A stretch of DNA of 64,000 nt from Virgibacillus_N oceani_A. GTDB taxonomy: Bacteria; Bacillota; Bacilli; Bacillales; Amphibacillaceae. This document shows, in pieces, positions 17,290-26,949 of the stretch. The notes below the pieces were generated by a model. It made no database searches. It saw nothing but the letters and a program-made list of their open reading frames with translations, and was not told the DNA's origin. Position 1 is the first letter of the stretch. Every line of letters begins with the position of its first letter. The translations under genes and the position numbers were made by a program. The DNA lies in the NCBI GenBank assembly GCA_041521345.1, contig JBGOHB010000016.1; one strand, given 5' to 3'.

Positions 17290-20200
17290 TTGTTGAAGTT
17301 AATTTTAAAAAGGAAATTATTGATAGGTTTATTAACTGTTTTAGTATTTATTCTAGGGGTTTATGCTTTAACAAAGCTGGATGAGGAATTGATGCCTGAA
17401 GTGGAGTTCGGCGGTGCGTATGTGAGTGTTACTGCTGGAGATATGGCGGCAATTGAGGTCGAACGAAATATAACTACTCCTTTAGAGCAAAGTATTTTAG
17501 GCGTAGATGGGGTAGAAGAAGTGTTATCCACTACTACGATTGGACAAAGCACTGTTCAGGTAATGATTGAAGAAGGACGTGGTGAAGAAGTTTCAAAGGA
17601 AATCCAAACGCTCGCTAGTTCAGTCACAGCGAATGTACCTGAGGTAACGGAGGTTATCGCTGATCAAATGAGCATGAGCTCAAGCTATGAATTTTTCATG
17701 GATGTTTCCAATGGAAATATGGATGAAATGACTGCTTTTGCTGAGCAAGTAATCGAACCACGTTTAGAGGACTTGTCAGAGGTAAAAGATGTAGCGCTTA
17801 TGGGCATTCAAGAATACGAAATGATTGTAGCGTTTGACCGAGAAGAGATGGCTAAGCATGCGCTGGATAGTACACAGGTCACTTCGATTATTCAACAAGC
17901 CAGTTCAGAAGCTACACTTGGAGAATTAACGGGAGAGAAAGAGCGGCCAGCGCTTCGTTGGGAAACAGACCTTACCTCTGTAGAAGAAGTGGAGAACATC
18001 AGGATTCCAACACAAACTGACTTTATCCAATTAAAGGATATTGCTGATGTTTCGATTGAACCATTAGGAAGTTCCTCCTATGTCTGGAAGGATGGAACAA
18101 AGGATTTTATCTTTGTGCAAGTAGGCAGAACTTCAAATGTAACGCAAATCGAGATGGCGGATGCGATTCGTGAAGAAGTCCAAAATATAAGGGATGAAGG
18201 ATTAGTAGACGGATTTGAATTAAATGAGCTTGTGGCACAAGCGGATTATGTAGAGGATTCTATTAGTGGGGTTACGAATAATATCCTTATCGGGGGTATT
18301 TTAGCAATTGCTGTGTTACTCATATTTTTAAGAAACCTGCGAGCAACAGTAATAATTGGGATTTCGATTCCAACTTCGATTCTATTAACCTTTATTACCA
18401 TGTGGGTATTGGGTTACAGCTTTAATATGCTGTCGTTAATTGGACTTGGTTTAGGGATCGGAATGATGGTAGACTCCGCTATTGTTATCTTAGAAGCTAT
18501 TTATAAGAAAAAAGAACAAGGCTATAGAACGGTGGATGCAGTTTTAAAGGGGACAAAGGAAGTAGCGACAGCCGTAATTGCATCCATGATAACTACTATT
18601 GTGGTATTTTTGCCAATCGGATTAATGGGTGGCGATGCAGGCCAGTTTATGCTGACGTTATCCGTCGTCGTTGCCATTACGTTAATTAGCAGTGTGATTG
18701 TCGCATTTACGATTATTCCATCCTTATCAGAGAAATTCCTTAAAACTCGTGAAAAGGCGAAAGGTAAAGAAGGGAAAATTATTGGGGGATATGGAAACTT
18801 AGTTTCCTGGATAGTGAAGAAAAAGCGTCATAGCGTGATTATGATTGCCATGTTTTTCTTGATGTTTGGAGGGTCTATCTTTCTATTATTTAAGATTCCT
18901 ATGACGATTATGCCAGATGTGCTAAACCGGTATACGGAATTAATGGTTGATTTGGAAACCGGTATCTCGACTGAGGAAGAAAATGAAGTTGCATTAGAAA
19001 TTAGTGAAACGTTAGCATCTATTGAAGATGTAGAATCGAGTTATATTATCGATAATGGTACGATGTTCTATACGATGATAAATATGACAAAAGGTGAACA
19101 AATCACAAGAGAACAGAAAGAGGTAAACGAGGATATTCTACGTTCTCTGCGTGCGTTAACAGCGGATTATCCGGTTAATAGTGTGCAAAGTGCAATGTCT
19201 GTCAATGTTGGCCAGCCGATTCAAGTACAGATTAAAGGGGAGAGCTATGATCAGCTACAAACGATTGCCGATAGCTTCACTGAAGAGTTAGAAGGAGTTG
19301 AAGGAATCGTTGGAGTTACTAACTCGATTGAAAGAACTTCAATTGAAAAAGTGATGGAATTGGATAAAAAAGCGATGGAGGATGCTGGAGTAACGGAAGC
19401 ACAGCTTCGTCCATTTATTCAAGAGGCTTTCCTTCATACGCCGATTGGGGAAGTAACAACGAGTGATGGTGCAATTCCTATAGTAGTAAAGTGGAATGAA
19501 GAAGTAGTAAATGAAGATGACTTACTTGATTTGGCTATTCCTACTATAGAGGGAGAAGAAAGATTAGATAGCTTTGTGGAACTACGCAGTGTGGATACGC
19601 CAAATGAAATTTCTCATATTGATGGGGAAAGATATATCACGATTTCTGCGGATATTGAAAATACAGACCTGGGAACGATTAACAGAGAGATTCAAGCGAT
19701 GATTAATGATTTTGATACTCCATCTGGATATACGATTTCTGCTGGCGGAGATTTGGGAACGCAACAAGAGCTTATTAGCGATATGATTCTCATTTTCGTT
19801 ATTTCTATCTTCCTTGTATACCTGGTCATGGCCGTGCAATTTAATCATTTAGCACACCCCCTCGTTGTTATGTCGGTTATTCCCATGACATTTGTAGGTG
19901 TTGTGTTTGGGCTGTTTATCACTCAGCAAGAGCTTAGCGTTATGTCTGGTATGGCAATTATCATGTTGATTGGTATTGTATTAAACAATGCGATTCTCCT
20001 TATTGACCGGACGAATCAATTGCGGAGAGAGGGATTCTCGCCGAATGAGGCGATTAGCATGGCTGGAAAAGACCGGATCCGTCCGATTTTTATGACCACC
20101 TTTACAACAATCGGTGGTATGCTGCCGCTTGCCTTAGCAACAGGAACTACTGGTAATTATCAGGCACCAATGGCCACGGCAATCATTTCGGGCTTATTGT

Positions 20201-20331
20201 TCGCAACGATGATTACGCTCGTTTTAATCCCATCTGTGTATCGTATTTTTACTGCCATTGGAAATGGTTTCAGACGGATATTTAAACGGAAGAAAAAGGA
20301 AGGTATAAAATTAGAGAAACAAGCAGGATAA
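17290..20331 (+). CDS. RND family exporter (AcrB/SwrC-like)
   Basis: A 1013-residue proton-driven exporter with the duplicated RND layout: TM1 (residues 8-28), a large extracellular loop, TM2-6, a second loop, TM8-12. Signatures include ELMPEVEFG after TM1, GIGMMVDSAIVILEAIY in TM4 (one of the two AcrB Asp residues, the other being Ser), and GIVLNNAILLIDRTN in TM10, where AcrB has the relay Lys. This pattern is usual for Firmicute SwrC/YerP proteins, which export surfactin or other amphiphiles. TTG start behind AGGAGG. No membrane-fusion or outer-membrane partner is adjacent, as expected in a Gram-positive. Confidence 0.9.
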   Translation: MLKLILKRKLLIGLLTVLVFILGVYALTKLDEELMPEVEFGGAYVSVTAGDMAAIEVERNITTPLEQSILGVDGVEEVLSTTTIGQSTVQVMIEEGRGEEVSKEIQTLASSVTANVPEVTEVIADQMSMSSSYEFFMDVSNGNMDEMTAFAEQVIEPRLEDLSEVKDVALMGIQEYEMIVAFDREEMAKHALDSTQVTSIIQQASSEATLGELTGEKERPALRWETDLTSVEEVENIRIPTQTDFIQLKDIADVSIEPLGSSSYVWKDGTKDFIFVQVGRTSNVTQIEMADAIREEVQNIRDEGLVDGFELNELVAQADYVEDSISGVTNNILIGGILAIAVLLIFLRNLRATVIIGISIPTSILLTFITMWVLGYSFNMLSLIGLGLGIGMMVDSAIVILEAIYKKKEQGYRTVDAVLKGTKEVATAVIASMITTIVVFLPIGLMGGDAGQFMLTLSVVVAITLISSVIVAFTIIPSLSEKFLKTREKAKGKEGKIIGGYGNLVSWIVKKKRHSVIMIAMFFLMFGGSIFLLFKIPMTIMPDVLNRYTELMVDLETGISTEEENEVALEISETLASIEDVESSYIIDNGTMFYTMINMTKGEQITREQKEVNEDILRSLRALTADYPVNSVQSAMSVNVGQPIQVQIKGESYDQLQTIADSFTEELEGVEGIVGVTNSIERTSIEKVMELDKKAMEDAGVTEAQLRPFIQEAFLHTPIGEVTTSDGAIPIVVKWNEEVVNEDDLLDLAIPTIEGEERLDSFVELRSVDTPNEISHIDGERYITISADIENTDLGTINREIQAMINDFDTPSGYTISAGGDLGTQQELISDMILIFVISIFLVYLVMAVQFNHLAHPLVVMSVIPMTFVGVVFGLFITQQELSVMSGMAIIMLIGIVLNNAILLIDRTNQLRREGFSPNEAISMAGKDRIRPIFMTTFTTIGGMLPLALATGTTGNYQAPMATAIISGLLFATMITLVLIPSVYRIFTAIGNGFRRIFKRKKKEGIKLEKQAG

Positions 20332-20367
20332 ATGAAGAAAGATGGGGCAAAACCCCAGGTGAATTAT

Positions 20368-20420
20368 AATAATAAGCGTGGTGTCCAACCTCATGGAAGG
20401 GCCCACGTTTATTATGGTTT
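20368..20420 (+). terminator. Rho-independent terminator
   Basis: AATAATAAGCGTGG at 20368-20381 pairs with CCACGTTTATTAT at 20403-20415, allowing one G-T pair, followed by GGTTTTTAA. It lies 36 bp after the RND gene. Confidence 0.65.
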
Positions 20421-20599
20421 TTAATATTATTTTTGTTAAGTTCAGGTGATTTTGATCCGCATCTTCACTAAAAAGTAAACTTGCTTATACGTATATGCAT
20501 GAATGATCCTGCTATAAAAAAGGCTCTGTTAAATGCTTCATTAGTATATTATGGAAATAAATGGAGTTTCTGTTGACTCCTCTATTCTCGCATGCCTTC

Positions 20600-20823
20600 A
20601 TGGTAGCCTATATCATAGATGGGGATGATATTCCTATATTTGATGAAAAGAAGGATAATCCTGTATTCACTGGAAAACGAGTGAAACGTGGGCTTTATCG
20701 TACTTGTAAAGGCTTACTGTTAAATGCCGATATAAACGGAGCAGCGAACATATTAAGGAAATTTGTGAGTAAGTTACCAAATAAACAAGCGCCGACCGCA
20801 GACTCCGTGAATGTTTGGTAACC
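20600..20823 (+). pseudogene. TnpB (IS200/IS605 family) C-terminal remnant
   Basis: The frame 20561-20823 encodes a TnpB tail from about residue 14: IDGDDIPIFDEKKDNPVFTG, then KRVKRGLYRT, then LLLNADINGAANILRK. The NADINGAANI segment holds the third RuvC-like catalytic Asp of the RNA-guided nuclease. The whole N-terminal part, including the first two RuvC motifs, is missing, and the residues before IDGDD do not match. No TnpA is nearby. This is a dead remnant of a transposon-associated nuclease gene. Confidence 0.8.
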
Positions 20824-20985
20824 CAGGATTATTTAAAAGAAGTACCAAAGGCCAGACCGATGGTACAGGGGCTGGGTGTAAAGAGTTCACCAATGTGAAA
20901 GCTCCACTGACGTTAAGCGGGAATGTGTCGATACGTTAGAAACCCCCCACTTCAAATTTTTGAATAGAAAATTAAGTGGTGGGAA
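20824..20985 (+). mobile_element. IS605-type right end / omega-RNA scaffold remnant
   Basis: The 160 bp after the tnpB remnant have the look of an IS605 right end. A G-rich segment (TACGTTAG preceded by GCGGGAATGTGTCG) leads into the hairpin CCCCCCACTT (20943-20952) / AAGTGGTGGG (20974-20983), with one mismatch. In active elements this region forms the 3' part of the omega-RNA, with the guide taken from flanking DNA just beyond. Here the former guide position would start near 20984. Confidence 0.55.
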
Positions 20986-21273
20986 TATTCATTTATTTAA
21001 GTTCGTTGGGTACAAGGAGTGAACTTCAGGACGCTTATTGCAAAGGCATTTCCTTTGGCAACTTCTCCCAACACCTTGATAAACACAGGCTCACCACTCT
21101 AGTCACGATAAATGAATATACCCATTATATTTGCCAATTCATTTTTGCCCATTGATCGTATCAGCTATCATGTGAGTTTTCCTTTCTTGGATAAAGCTCC
21201 GCTGTCTTTGGGGTTTGTTATCTAAAAACCTATTTGATACGATATATTTAGTAATAGGAAAGGGAAAGTGTTT

Positions 21274-22410
21274 ATGAAATTATATTGGATATGGCTCTTG
21301 TTTAATACTGTGCCTTGGATGTTTGCAATTCTGTATTTTGCAGGGATGGTTGAAATGACGTGGCGTTTGCTAGGTTTATCGGTATTTTTTATTTTGTTCT
21401 TTATCATGCCGCTTGTTAAGCAAAATCCTTTTATTTCAGTGATTATTCTTAGTGTTAACGCCATTATTTCCGTAATTACCTTATTCCCATTTCAAGGAGA
21501 AGGCTTTAGTTCATTTTTACTGCTGATTTTATCTTTGGTGATTGGAGAAGCATACTACCTGCTGCCAAAAGGTTTGGCGAGTATTGTCGCCGGAGTTTCT
21601 GCTGTGGGGGTAATGGCTATTATTTTGAACACGGACCTTTCCTTATCCGTCATTAGTTTTATCTTAATATACTTTATACTTTTCCTTGCTGCGGTTATCC
21701 TTTTTAAACAAATCAAGAACGACAATGATGAGCTTTTTGCCAGATATGATGCATTGCTCAGTGAATATCGGGGATTAAAAAGACGCCTTGCCTCTGAGGA
21801 AGAAACTGCGAGGCAGGAGGAACGCGTGCTAATTGGACATGAAATTCATGATTCTGTTGGTCATAAACTTACTGCACTCCTTATGCAATTGGAGGTATTC
21901 AGGCTGAAGGCAGATGAAAAAGATAAAGTGCAGGTCCAATCTTTGAAGACGCTTGCCAGTGAAAGTCTTGAGGAAACGCGAAGTGCTGTGAAAATGTTGA
22001 AGGATAATGATGCTGGAGGGCTTCAGGGAATCTTGAGGTTGATTCGGAAGCTGGAAACGGAAAGCTTTATCCGTATTCACTTTTCCGTTAAGCATGGGGC
22101 TTTTACCGTTCCACTTACAGGTGAGCAGTCTTTTGTCGTTTTCCGTTCTGTTCAGGAAGCATTAACGAATATTATGAAACATAGCAATGCCAGAGAGGCT
22201 GAGATTACATTTGAAGCGCCCGGGGGCAGTATTTTTCGTTTTGAAATCAGCAATCCCGTAAATAATAATTATCGGATGCAGGAAGGGTTTGGACTAACTT
22301 CCATGCGGGAAAGGCTTGAAAAAATCGGCGGACAGCTGGAAGTACAGAAAACAGAGGAGCAATTCATTGTCAGAGGCTTTATAAAATTAAGAGATCAAGG
22401 GGGGAAATGA
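21274..22410 (+). CDS. NarL-type sensor histidine kinase (LnrJ-like)
   Basis: About 378 residues. The N-terminus has five to six closely packed transmembrane spans with almost no extracellular loop, an intramembrane-sensing layout. A coiled stretch (LFARYDALLSEYRGLKRRLA) leads into a HisKA_3 domain with the H-box IGHEIHDSVGHKLTALL near residue 190. An HATPase domain follows, with the N-box VFRSVQEALTNIMKHSNA and G-box GFGLTSMRERL. ATG 21274 has AGGAAAGGG at good distance; GTG 21268 is an alternative. It overlaps the regulator gene by 4 bp. Operon order matches lnrJKLMN (yfiJKLMN) of B. subtilis, which senses linearmycin-like polyenes; the ligand here is inference. Confidence 0.85.
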   Translation: MKLYWIWLLFNTVPWMFAILYFAGMVEMTWRLLGLSVFFILFFIMPLVKQNPFISVIILSVNAIISVITLFPFQGEGFSSFLLLILSLVIGEAYYLLPKGLASIVAGVSAVGVMAIILNTDLSLSVISFILIYFILFLAAVILFKQIKNDNDELFARYDALLSEYRGLKRRLASEEETARQEERVLIGHEIHDSVGHKLTALLMQLEVFRLKADEKDKVQVQSLKTLASESLEETRSAVKMLKDNDAGGLQGILRLIRKLETESFIRIHFSVKHGAFTVPLTGEQSFVVFRSVQEALTNIMKHSNAREAEITFEAPGGSIFRFEISNPVNNNYRMQEGFGLTSMRERLEKIGGQLEVQKTEEQFIVRGFIKLRDQGGK

Positions 22411-23042
22411 TGATCCGAATACTATTGGCTGAAGACCAGGTGATGGTGCGGCAGGGGTTAAAAATGATGATTGAAACAGATGAGGAAATGAGGGTTACAG
22501 GGGAAGCAAGCAACGGAAAGGAAGCCATTACCCTTTGTGAAAAGCATGCATTTGACGTAATTATTTTAGACATTCGGATGCCTGTTATGGATGGAATAGA
22601 AGCGGCAAAAATAATACAATCCCGCTGGAAAACATCCAAGATTCTTATGTTAACCACATTTGATAATAGTGAATACGTGATGGATTCACTAAAAATAGGG
22701 GTGAGCGGCTATATTTTAAAAGATGCGGATACGGATTCGCTGATTCGCTCCATCCGCAATGCTTTAAGAGGAGGGTTAACTGTGGGAGATCAAGTAGCAG
22801 CCAAAGTGATGCCGCTCTTACTTAATCAGCAGGAAGAAAAAAGAGCTGATCCAACATTAACTCCACGGGAACGTGCTATATTAACATGTATCGGTGAAGG
22901 ACTTAACAATCATGAAGTTGCTGAACGGCTAGGTTTATCCGTAGGTACAGTGAAAAATAATACAAGTCACATCTTACAAAAACTGGACTTGAGAGATCGG
23001 ACACAGCTGGCTATTTATGCTATTCGCCATAACCTTGTCTAA
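22407..23042 (+). CDS. NarL/LuxR-type response regulator (LnrK-like)
   Basis: A 211-residue regulator. The receiver domain shows the acidic pair LLAEDQVMV, the phospho-acceptor in VIILDIRMPVMDGIEAA (Asp about 54), MLTTF and the switch Lys in SGYILKDAD. The C-terminal LuxR helix-turn-helix is LTPRERAILTCIGEGLNNHE, then VAERLGLSVGTVKNNTSHIL. The start codon overlaps the kinase stop (ATGATGA), so the two are translationally coupled. It presumably activates its own operon with the ABC exporter downstream; a 13-bp direct repeat (AAAATGACTAAAG at about 23179 and 23210) before the exporter is a possible binding site. Confidence 0.9.
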   Translation: MMIRILLAEDQVMVRQGLKMMIETDEEMRVTGEASNGKEAITLCEKHAFDVIILDIRMPVMDGIEAAKIIQSRWKTSKILMLTTFDNSEYVMDSLKIGVSGYILKDADTDSLIRSIRNALRGGLTVGDQVAAKVMPLLLNQQEEKRADPTLTPRERAILTCIGEGLNNHEVAERLGLSVGTVKNNTSHILQKLDLRDRTQLAIYAIRHNLV

Positions 23043-23223
23043 TTTACCGGACAAAAGCAGACACCTGAACGGGCAGATAAATTTCCATTCTCTCATTCTT
23101 ACACATACTTGGGAATTAAAATTTTCACTACGCAGAAATAATGACTTACAAAAATGTTCTCTTTTCCTAACGTAAAAATAAAATGACTAAAGTAATACCA
23201 TTTAACCTGCAAAATGACTAAAG

Positions 23224-23249
23224 ACAGTGGTGACACTGTTTTTTTTATT
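23224..23249 (+). terminator. Terminator-like hairpin between regulator and exporter genes
   Basis: ACAGTG (23224-23229) pairs with CACTGT (23234-23239) around GTGA, followed by TTTTTTTATTG. It lies between the response-regulator gene and the ABC genes and could partly uncouple their expression. Confidence 0.55.
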
Positions 23250-23286
23250 GTATATTTCAACTACTAACCAATACAGGAGCGTGTGG

Positions 23287-24222
23287 ATGATGATTGAGAC
23301 TTTAAAATTAAGTAAGGTATATAAAGATAATAAGGCGGTTGATGATGTTGATATTTATTTAGATGGAGGGGAATCCGTCGGCTTGCTGGGCCCGAATGGA
23401 GCAGGCAAGTCAACAACGATTTCCATGATTTCTTCTTTATTAAAGCCTACTTCCGGCGATGTGAAATTAAATGGAAAAAGTACCATAAAAAATCCGGCTG
23501 AAATCAGAAAAATCCTTGGAGTTGTACCACAGGAGATTGCGTTATATGAAGAACTTTCGGCTTACGAAAACTTGAAGTTCTTCGGAGAAATTTATCAGGT
23601 TAAAAGGAATGTTTTAGAAGAGCGTATTCAGGAAGTGCTTGACATGGTCGGATTGAAAGAACGCCAAAAAGAGCTGGTGAAAACCTTCTCCGGCGGTATG
23701 AAGCGACGGGTCAATATTGCAGCTGCTTTGTTGCATAGCCCAAAAGTTCTTATTCTAGATGAGCCTACTGTCGGAATCGACCCGCAATCGAGAAACCATA
23801 TTCTTGAAACCGTCCGTAAACTGAATGAAGAAAATGGAACAACGGTTCTTTATACGAGTCACTACATGGAGGAAGTAGAGCAGTTATGCAAACGTGTCTA
23901 CATTATGGATCACGGGAAAGTGGTGGCCGCTGGCAGCAAGTCGGAGCTGTTAAGCATTTTATCAAGTGAGGATACGATTCAAATTCATCTGAGCGAGACG
24001 AGTGATGAGGTGTTGGAGAAAATAAAATCCATAAACAACATACGCCGTGTTGATGAAACAGAGGCAGGAATACGTATTATTTCCAAAAAAGGAAGTAATA
24101 TACTAAGCGAATTGGTACATGCAGTAGAGAGTGAAGGCATTCAATTGACGAACTTTCAAATGGAAACACCAAGTCTTGAGGATGTTTTCCTACACTTAAC
24201 CGGTAGGACATTAAGAGATTAA
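23287..24222 (+). CDS. ABC transporter ATP-binding protein (LnrL-like)
   Basis: A 312-residue drug-exporter ATPase (DrrA/NatA class). Walker A is GLLGPNGAGKSTT near residue 40, the signature is KTFSGGMKRRVNIAAAL, Walker B is VLILDEPTVGIDPQS, and the H-loop is YTSHYMEEVEQL. A C-terminal extension typical of the class ends in SLEDVFLHLTGRTLRD. ATG 23287 follows AGGAG at 23275-23279; an upstream in-frame TTG at 23227 lies inside the hairpin and is unlikely. It energises the two permeases encoded directly downstream. Confidence 0.9.
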   Translation: MMIETLKLSKVYKDNKAVDDVDIYLDGGESVGLLGPNGAGKSTTISMISSLLKPTSGDVKLNGKSTIKNPAEIRKILGVVPQEIALYEELSAYENLKFFGEIYQVKRNVLEERIQEVLDMVGLKERQKELVKTFSGGMKRRVNIAAALLHSPKVLILDEPTVGIDPQSRNHILETVRKLNEENGTTVLYTSHYMEEVEQLCKRVYIMDHGKVVAAGSKSELLSILSSEDTIQIHLSETSDEVLEKIKSINNIRRVDETEAGIRIISKKGSNILSELVHAVESEGIQLTNFQMETPSLEDVFLHLTGRTLRD

Positions 24223-24242
24223 GAGGGGGAGGAAGACACCAT

Positions 24243-25511
24243 ATGATGTCATTTTTTAAAAAAGATTTATTGGTTTTTTGGCGGGACCGCAAAGAAGTGC
24301 TTATATCTTTGTTGGCGCCAATCTTGATCATTATTGTACTGAATTTTGCCTTCTCCGGTATAACGTTTGATGATGCTGGTGAAATGGACATAAACGCAGG
24401 GTTGGTACTGGAAGATGATGAAGCTGCGGGTATCGAGCAATTTGAAGAAACGCTTCAGGGTATGGATTTGCAAGATATGGAAATAGAAGCAATGATGGAG
24501 CAGGCTCATGCTTTGTCACCGAGTGGGTTAATGGTATCCATGTTTGACGAACCAGAATTACGTGACTGGATTCATACTCGAGAGTTGAGTGAAGGAGAAG
24601 CAAAGGAGCAGGTCGAAAATGGTGATTTGGATGCCATTGTAAAAATTCCTGAAGGATTTACGTATGATGTGCTCAATCAGGTGATGCTGGATCAGGATCA
24701 GTCTGCTGACCATGCCATTCATTTACAAATAGAAGACCATTCCATTGAGACGAATATCTTATCAGATATTATTGATAACTACATGGAGACACTCAATTTT
24801 CAATTTGCACTTGGTGCGGTGACAGAAGGGCAAGCGGAAGATGCGGCATTGCCACAAGGAGGAAGAGAGGTAATTAACGAAAATGCGGTTGAAATAGACC
24901 TTGCACAATACTTCACGGCCGCGATGAGTTCACTATTTGCATTATTTATTGCTTCTACGGTTGCTGCAAAAACGGAAACAGAAAAAAGGGAACGGGTTTT
25001 CAACCGAATTCTATTAACGAACAGTCGCCCATTTTCGTATTTAATGGGTAAGATTATTTCCACTTTTTGTTTGGCTTGGGTACAGCTCATGCTTGTGTTT
25101 TTTGCAACGGATCTTTTGTTGGGGATTTTTCCTGATAAATCAGCTGAGTTTTGGTTGGGGATGATTGTGATTGTTACGTTTTTCTCCTTAGTCGTTGCTG
25201 GATTATCTGCAATTTTTACGTCGTTGATGTTAAGGCTAAAAAATGTAAATGCATCGCATGGGCTGTCTACGATGTTCATTATGCTCATAGCTGCTTTAGG
25301 CGGTAATTTCTTCCCACTGGAAGGTTCTCCGGAATGGTTACAAGGGTTTAGCGAATGGATGCCAACCGGAATAACGATATCTTTATTTACGGAACTTCTG
25401 CAAAATGGTGATGCTATTTCTTTTGCAATACCATTGATGAAGCAATTCGGATTTTTCATCGGGTTTCTCCTCATCGGAATTATCCTGTTTCCTGAAAGGG
25501 GGAGATCGTAA
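24243..25511 (+). CDS. ABC-2 type exporter permease (LnrM-like)
   Basis: A 422-residue permease. One N-terminal span (residues 17-39), a large extracellular domain of about 180 residues, and a C-terminal block of five to six spans form the standard ABC-2 layout. ETEKRERVFNRILLTNSRPF is the amphipathic coupling helix region of the class, and GNFFPLEG marks the fifth span. The stop overlaps the next start (TAATG), so the permeases are made together. Together with its partner it would form a heterodimeric exporter for membrane-active compounds (inference from operon order). Confidence 0.88.
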   Translation: MMSFFKKDLLVFWRDRKEVLISLLAPILIIIVLNFAFSGITFDDAGEMDINAGLVLEDDEAAGIEQFEETLQGMDLQDMEIEAMMEQAHALSPSGLMVSMFDEPELRDWIHTRELSEGEAKEQVENGDLDAIVKIPEGFTYDVLNQVMLDQDQSADHAIHLQIEDHSIETNILSDIIDNYMETLNFQFALGAVTEGQAEDAALPQGGREVINENAVEIDLAQYFTAAMSSLFALFIASTVAAKTETEKRERVFNRILLTNSRPFSYLMGKIISTFCLAWVQLMLVFFATDLLLGIFPDKSAEFWLGMIVIVTFFSLVVAGLSAIFTSLMLRLKNVNASHGLSTMFIMLIAALGGNFFPLEGSPEWLQGFSEWMPTGITISLFTELLQNGDAISFAIPLMKQFGFFIGFLLIGIILFPERGRS

Positions 25512-26614
25512 TGTTGGCGGTATTTAAGGCGCAATTAAAAAAAGATATAAGAAGTCCGATGACAGTTATTTTATTAACTGTAGGAGCCATTTTGTTAACG
25601 TTCATATTTGCAAATACGAATGAACAAACAGAAATAACTGTGCCAATCTTTAGCAGTGAGCCAAATGGTGGAGAAGTGGAAGAAAAATGGGAGCCTCTGC
25701 TTAATGACAATCAGGGTTATGCATTTGTAATTACTGATGAAGAAGCGGCACGGACAGATGTGGAAGAAGGGAACATTGAAGCAGCGATTCAGCTGTCTGA
25801 AAATGATTATCAGATCATTGCTGCTTCCAATAAGAGAGTTGTTCAATTAATTGAAGACCATGTTCATACTGTGCTTACACAAGAAGCGCAATTAAGTGCG
25901 GCTACCGGGGAAGAGGATGTGACTGTTATCCGGAATGAGGTTGATGCCTATTTGGAGGGTGCGCCATTACAAATGCAAATTGAATCCATCGAGGGCGGGG
26001 ATGTCCCTAACTTTAATATGCCGATTCAATTACTGTTTGGGTTCACCTTATTTATGGCCATGTTTACTATCGGATTTAAGGTAAATGCGGTAACCTCAGA
26101 TAAAGTAAGCGGTGTGTGGAATCGGATGATTCTTTCTCCTGTCAGTAAAACGGGGATGTATGCAGGTCATCTGGTATACAGTTTCTTTATAGGGTTCCTT
26201 CAGATTCTAATTGTTTTGGTAATTTTTAATTATTTGCTGGATTATGATCTGGGGCACGACTTTGGCATGATATTGACAGTTGCGGCTGTATTTACACTTA
26301 GTATGGTTAGTGTAGGCATGATATTTACAGGGTTTATCAAAACGCCGGAGCAGTTTAATATGATCTACCCTTCAGTTATGCCGATTATACCGATCATAAG
26401 TGGTGTTTACATGCCACCTGGATTGATTAGTAATCCTGTCCTTTTGTTCATTGCAGATTTATTTCCATTGACGCATGCGATGGAAGCTCTGATGGATATA
26501 TCTCTTTATGAAGCAGGATGGAATGAAATTACGTTACCTTTGGTGCTGATGTTGCTCATTGGCGTGGTTTGTATGGGAGTTGGCGTTAATTTGGTGGAAA
26601 GAAGGAAGAATTAA
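25511..26614 (+). CDS. ABC-2 type exporter permease (LnrN-like)
   Basis: A 367-residue partner permease with the same layout: first span AILLTFIFANTNEQTEI, an extracellular domain of about 150 residues, and six spans from about residue 175. KVSGVWNRMILSPVSKTGMY is the coupling region and GVYMPPGLISNP sits before the last spans. It ends the five-gene operon; a strong bidirectional terminator follows. Confidence 0.88.
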   Translation: MLAVFKAQLKKDIRSPMTVILLTVGAILLTFIFANTNEQTEITVPIFSSEPNGGEVEEKWEPLLNDNQGYAFVITDEEAARTDVEEGNIEAAIQLSENDYQIIAASNKRVVQLIEDHVHTVLTQEAQLSAATGEEDVTVIRNEVDAYLEGAPLQMQIESIEGGDVPNFNMPIQLLFGFTLFMAMFTIGFKVNAVTSDKVSGVWNRMILSPVSKTGMYAGHLVYSFFIGFLQILIVLVIFNYLLDYDLGHDFGMILTVAAVFTLSMVSVGMIFTGFIKTPEQFNMIYPSVMPIIPIISGVYMPPGLISNPVLLFIADLFPLTHAMEALMDISLYEAGWNEITLPLVLMLLIGVVCMGVGVNLVERRKN

Positions 26615-26770
26615 TGCGTAAAGTAAGTGGTTCGGCAGTCACTTTAAAAAGTCAAAGATGTGCTTTTTAAAGGTTTGTAAGCTTTTTGTTCTTTGTAGCT
26701 TCCTATTCATTGTTATTGTTCCTATCAGTAGTGTAATCTATTATTATAGTAAGCTTTATACGGTCGGAGA

Positions 26771-26804
26771 AAAATACAGGGACGTATTGATGTCCCTGTA
26801 TTTT
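26771..26804. terminator. Bidirectional Rho-independent terminator
   Basis: AAAATACAGGGAC at 26771-26783 pairs perfectly with GTCCCTGTATTTT at 26792-26804 around GTATTGAT. It sits between the convergent lnr-like operon and the minus-strand ABC genes, with T-rich flanks in both directions. Confidence 0.85.
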
Positions 26805-26949
26805 ATAATTAAATAAACGTTTGTTTTAATTATAACTTCAAATTACTATTGCATATATGGATGTTGGAGATTCAAAGTACAATACTCGGAAAGCTGGATA
26901 CATCAAGTTTCCATGCGAATGTTAAAGTTTTACCCTTGCTGTTTGGTTA

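Noticed and set aside
20940..21170. Minus-strand reading frame near 21005-21160 with segments such as GEPVFIKVLGEVAKGNAFAI
   Set aside because: It has an internal stop and no start or ribosome site, and the family was not recognised; at most a gene relic.
24800..25534. Minus-strand 244-codon frame
   Set aside because: It mirrors the LnrM-like permease codon pattern, a usual shadow of hydrophobic coding sequence, and has no ribosome site.
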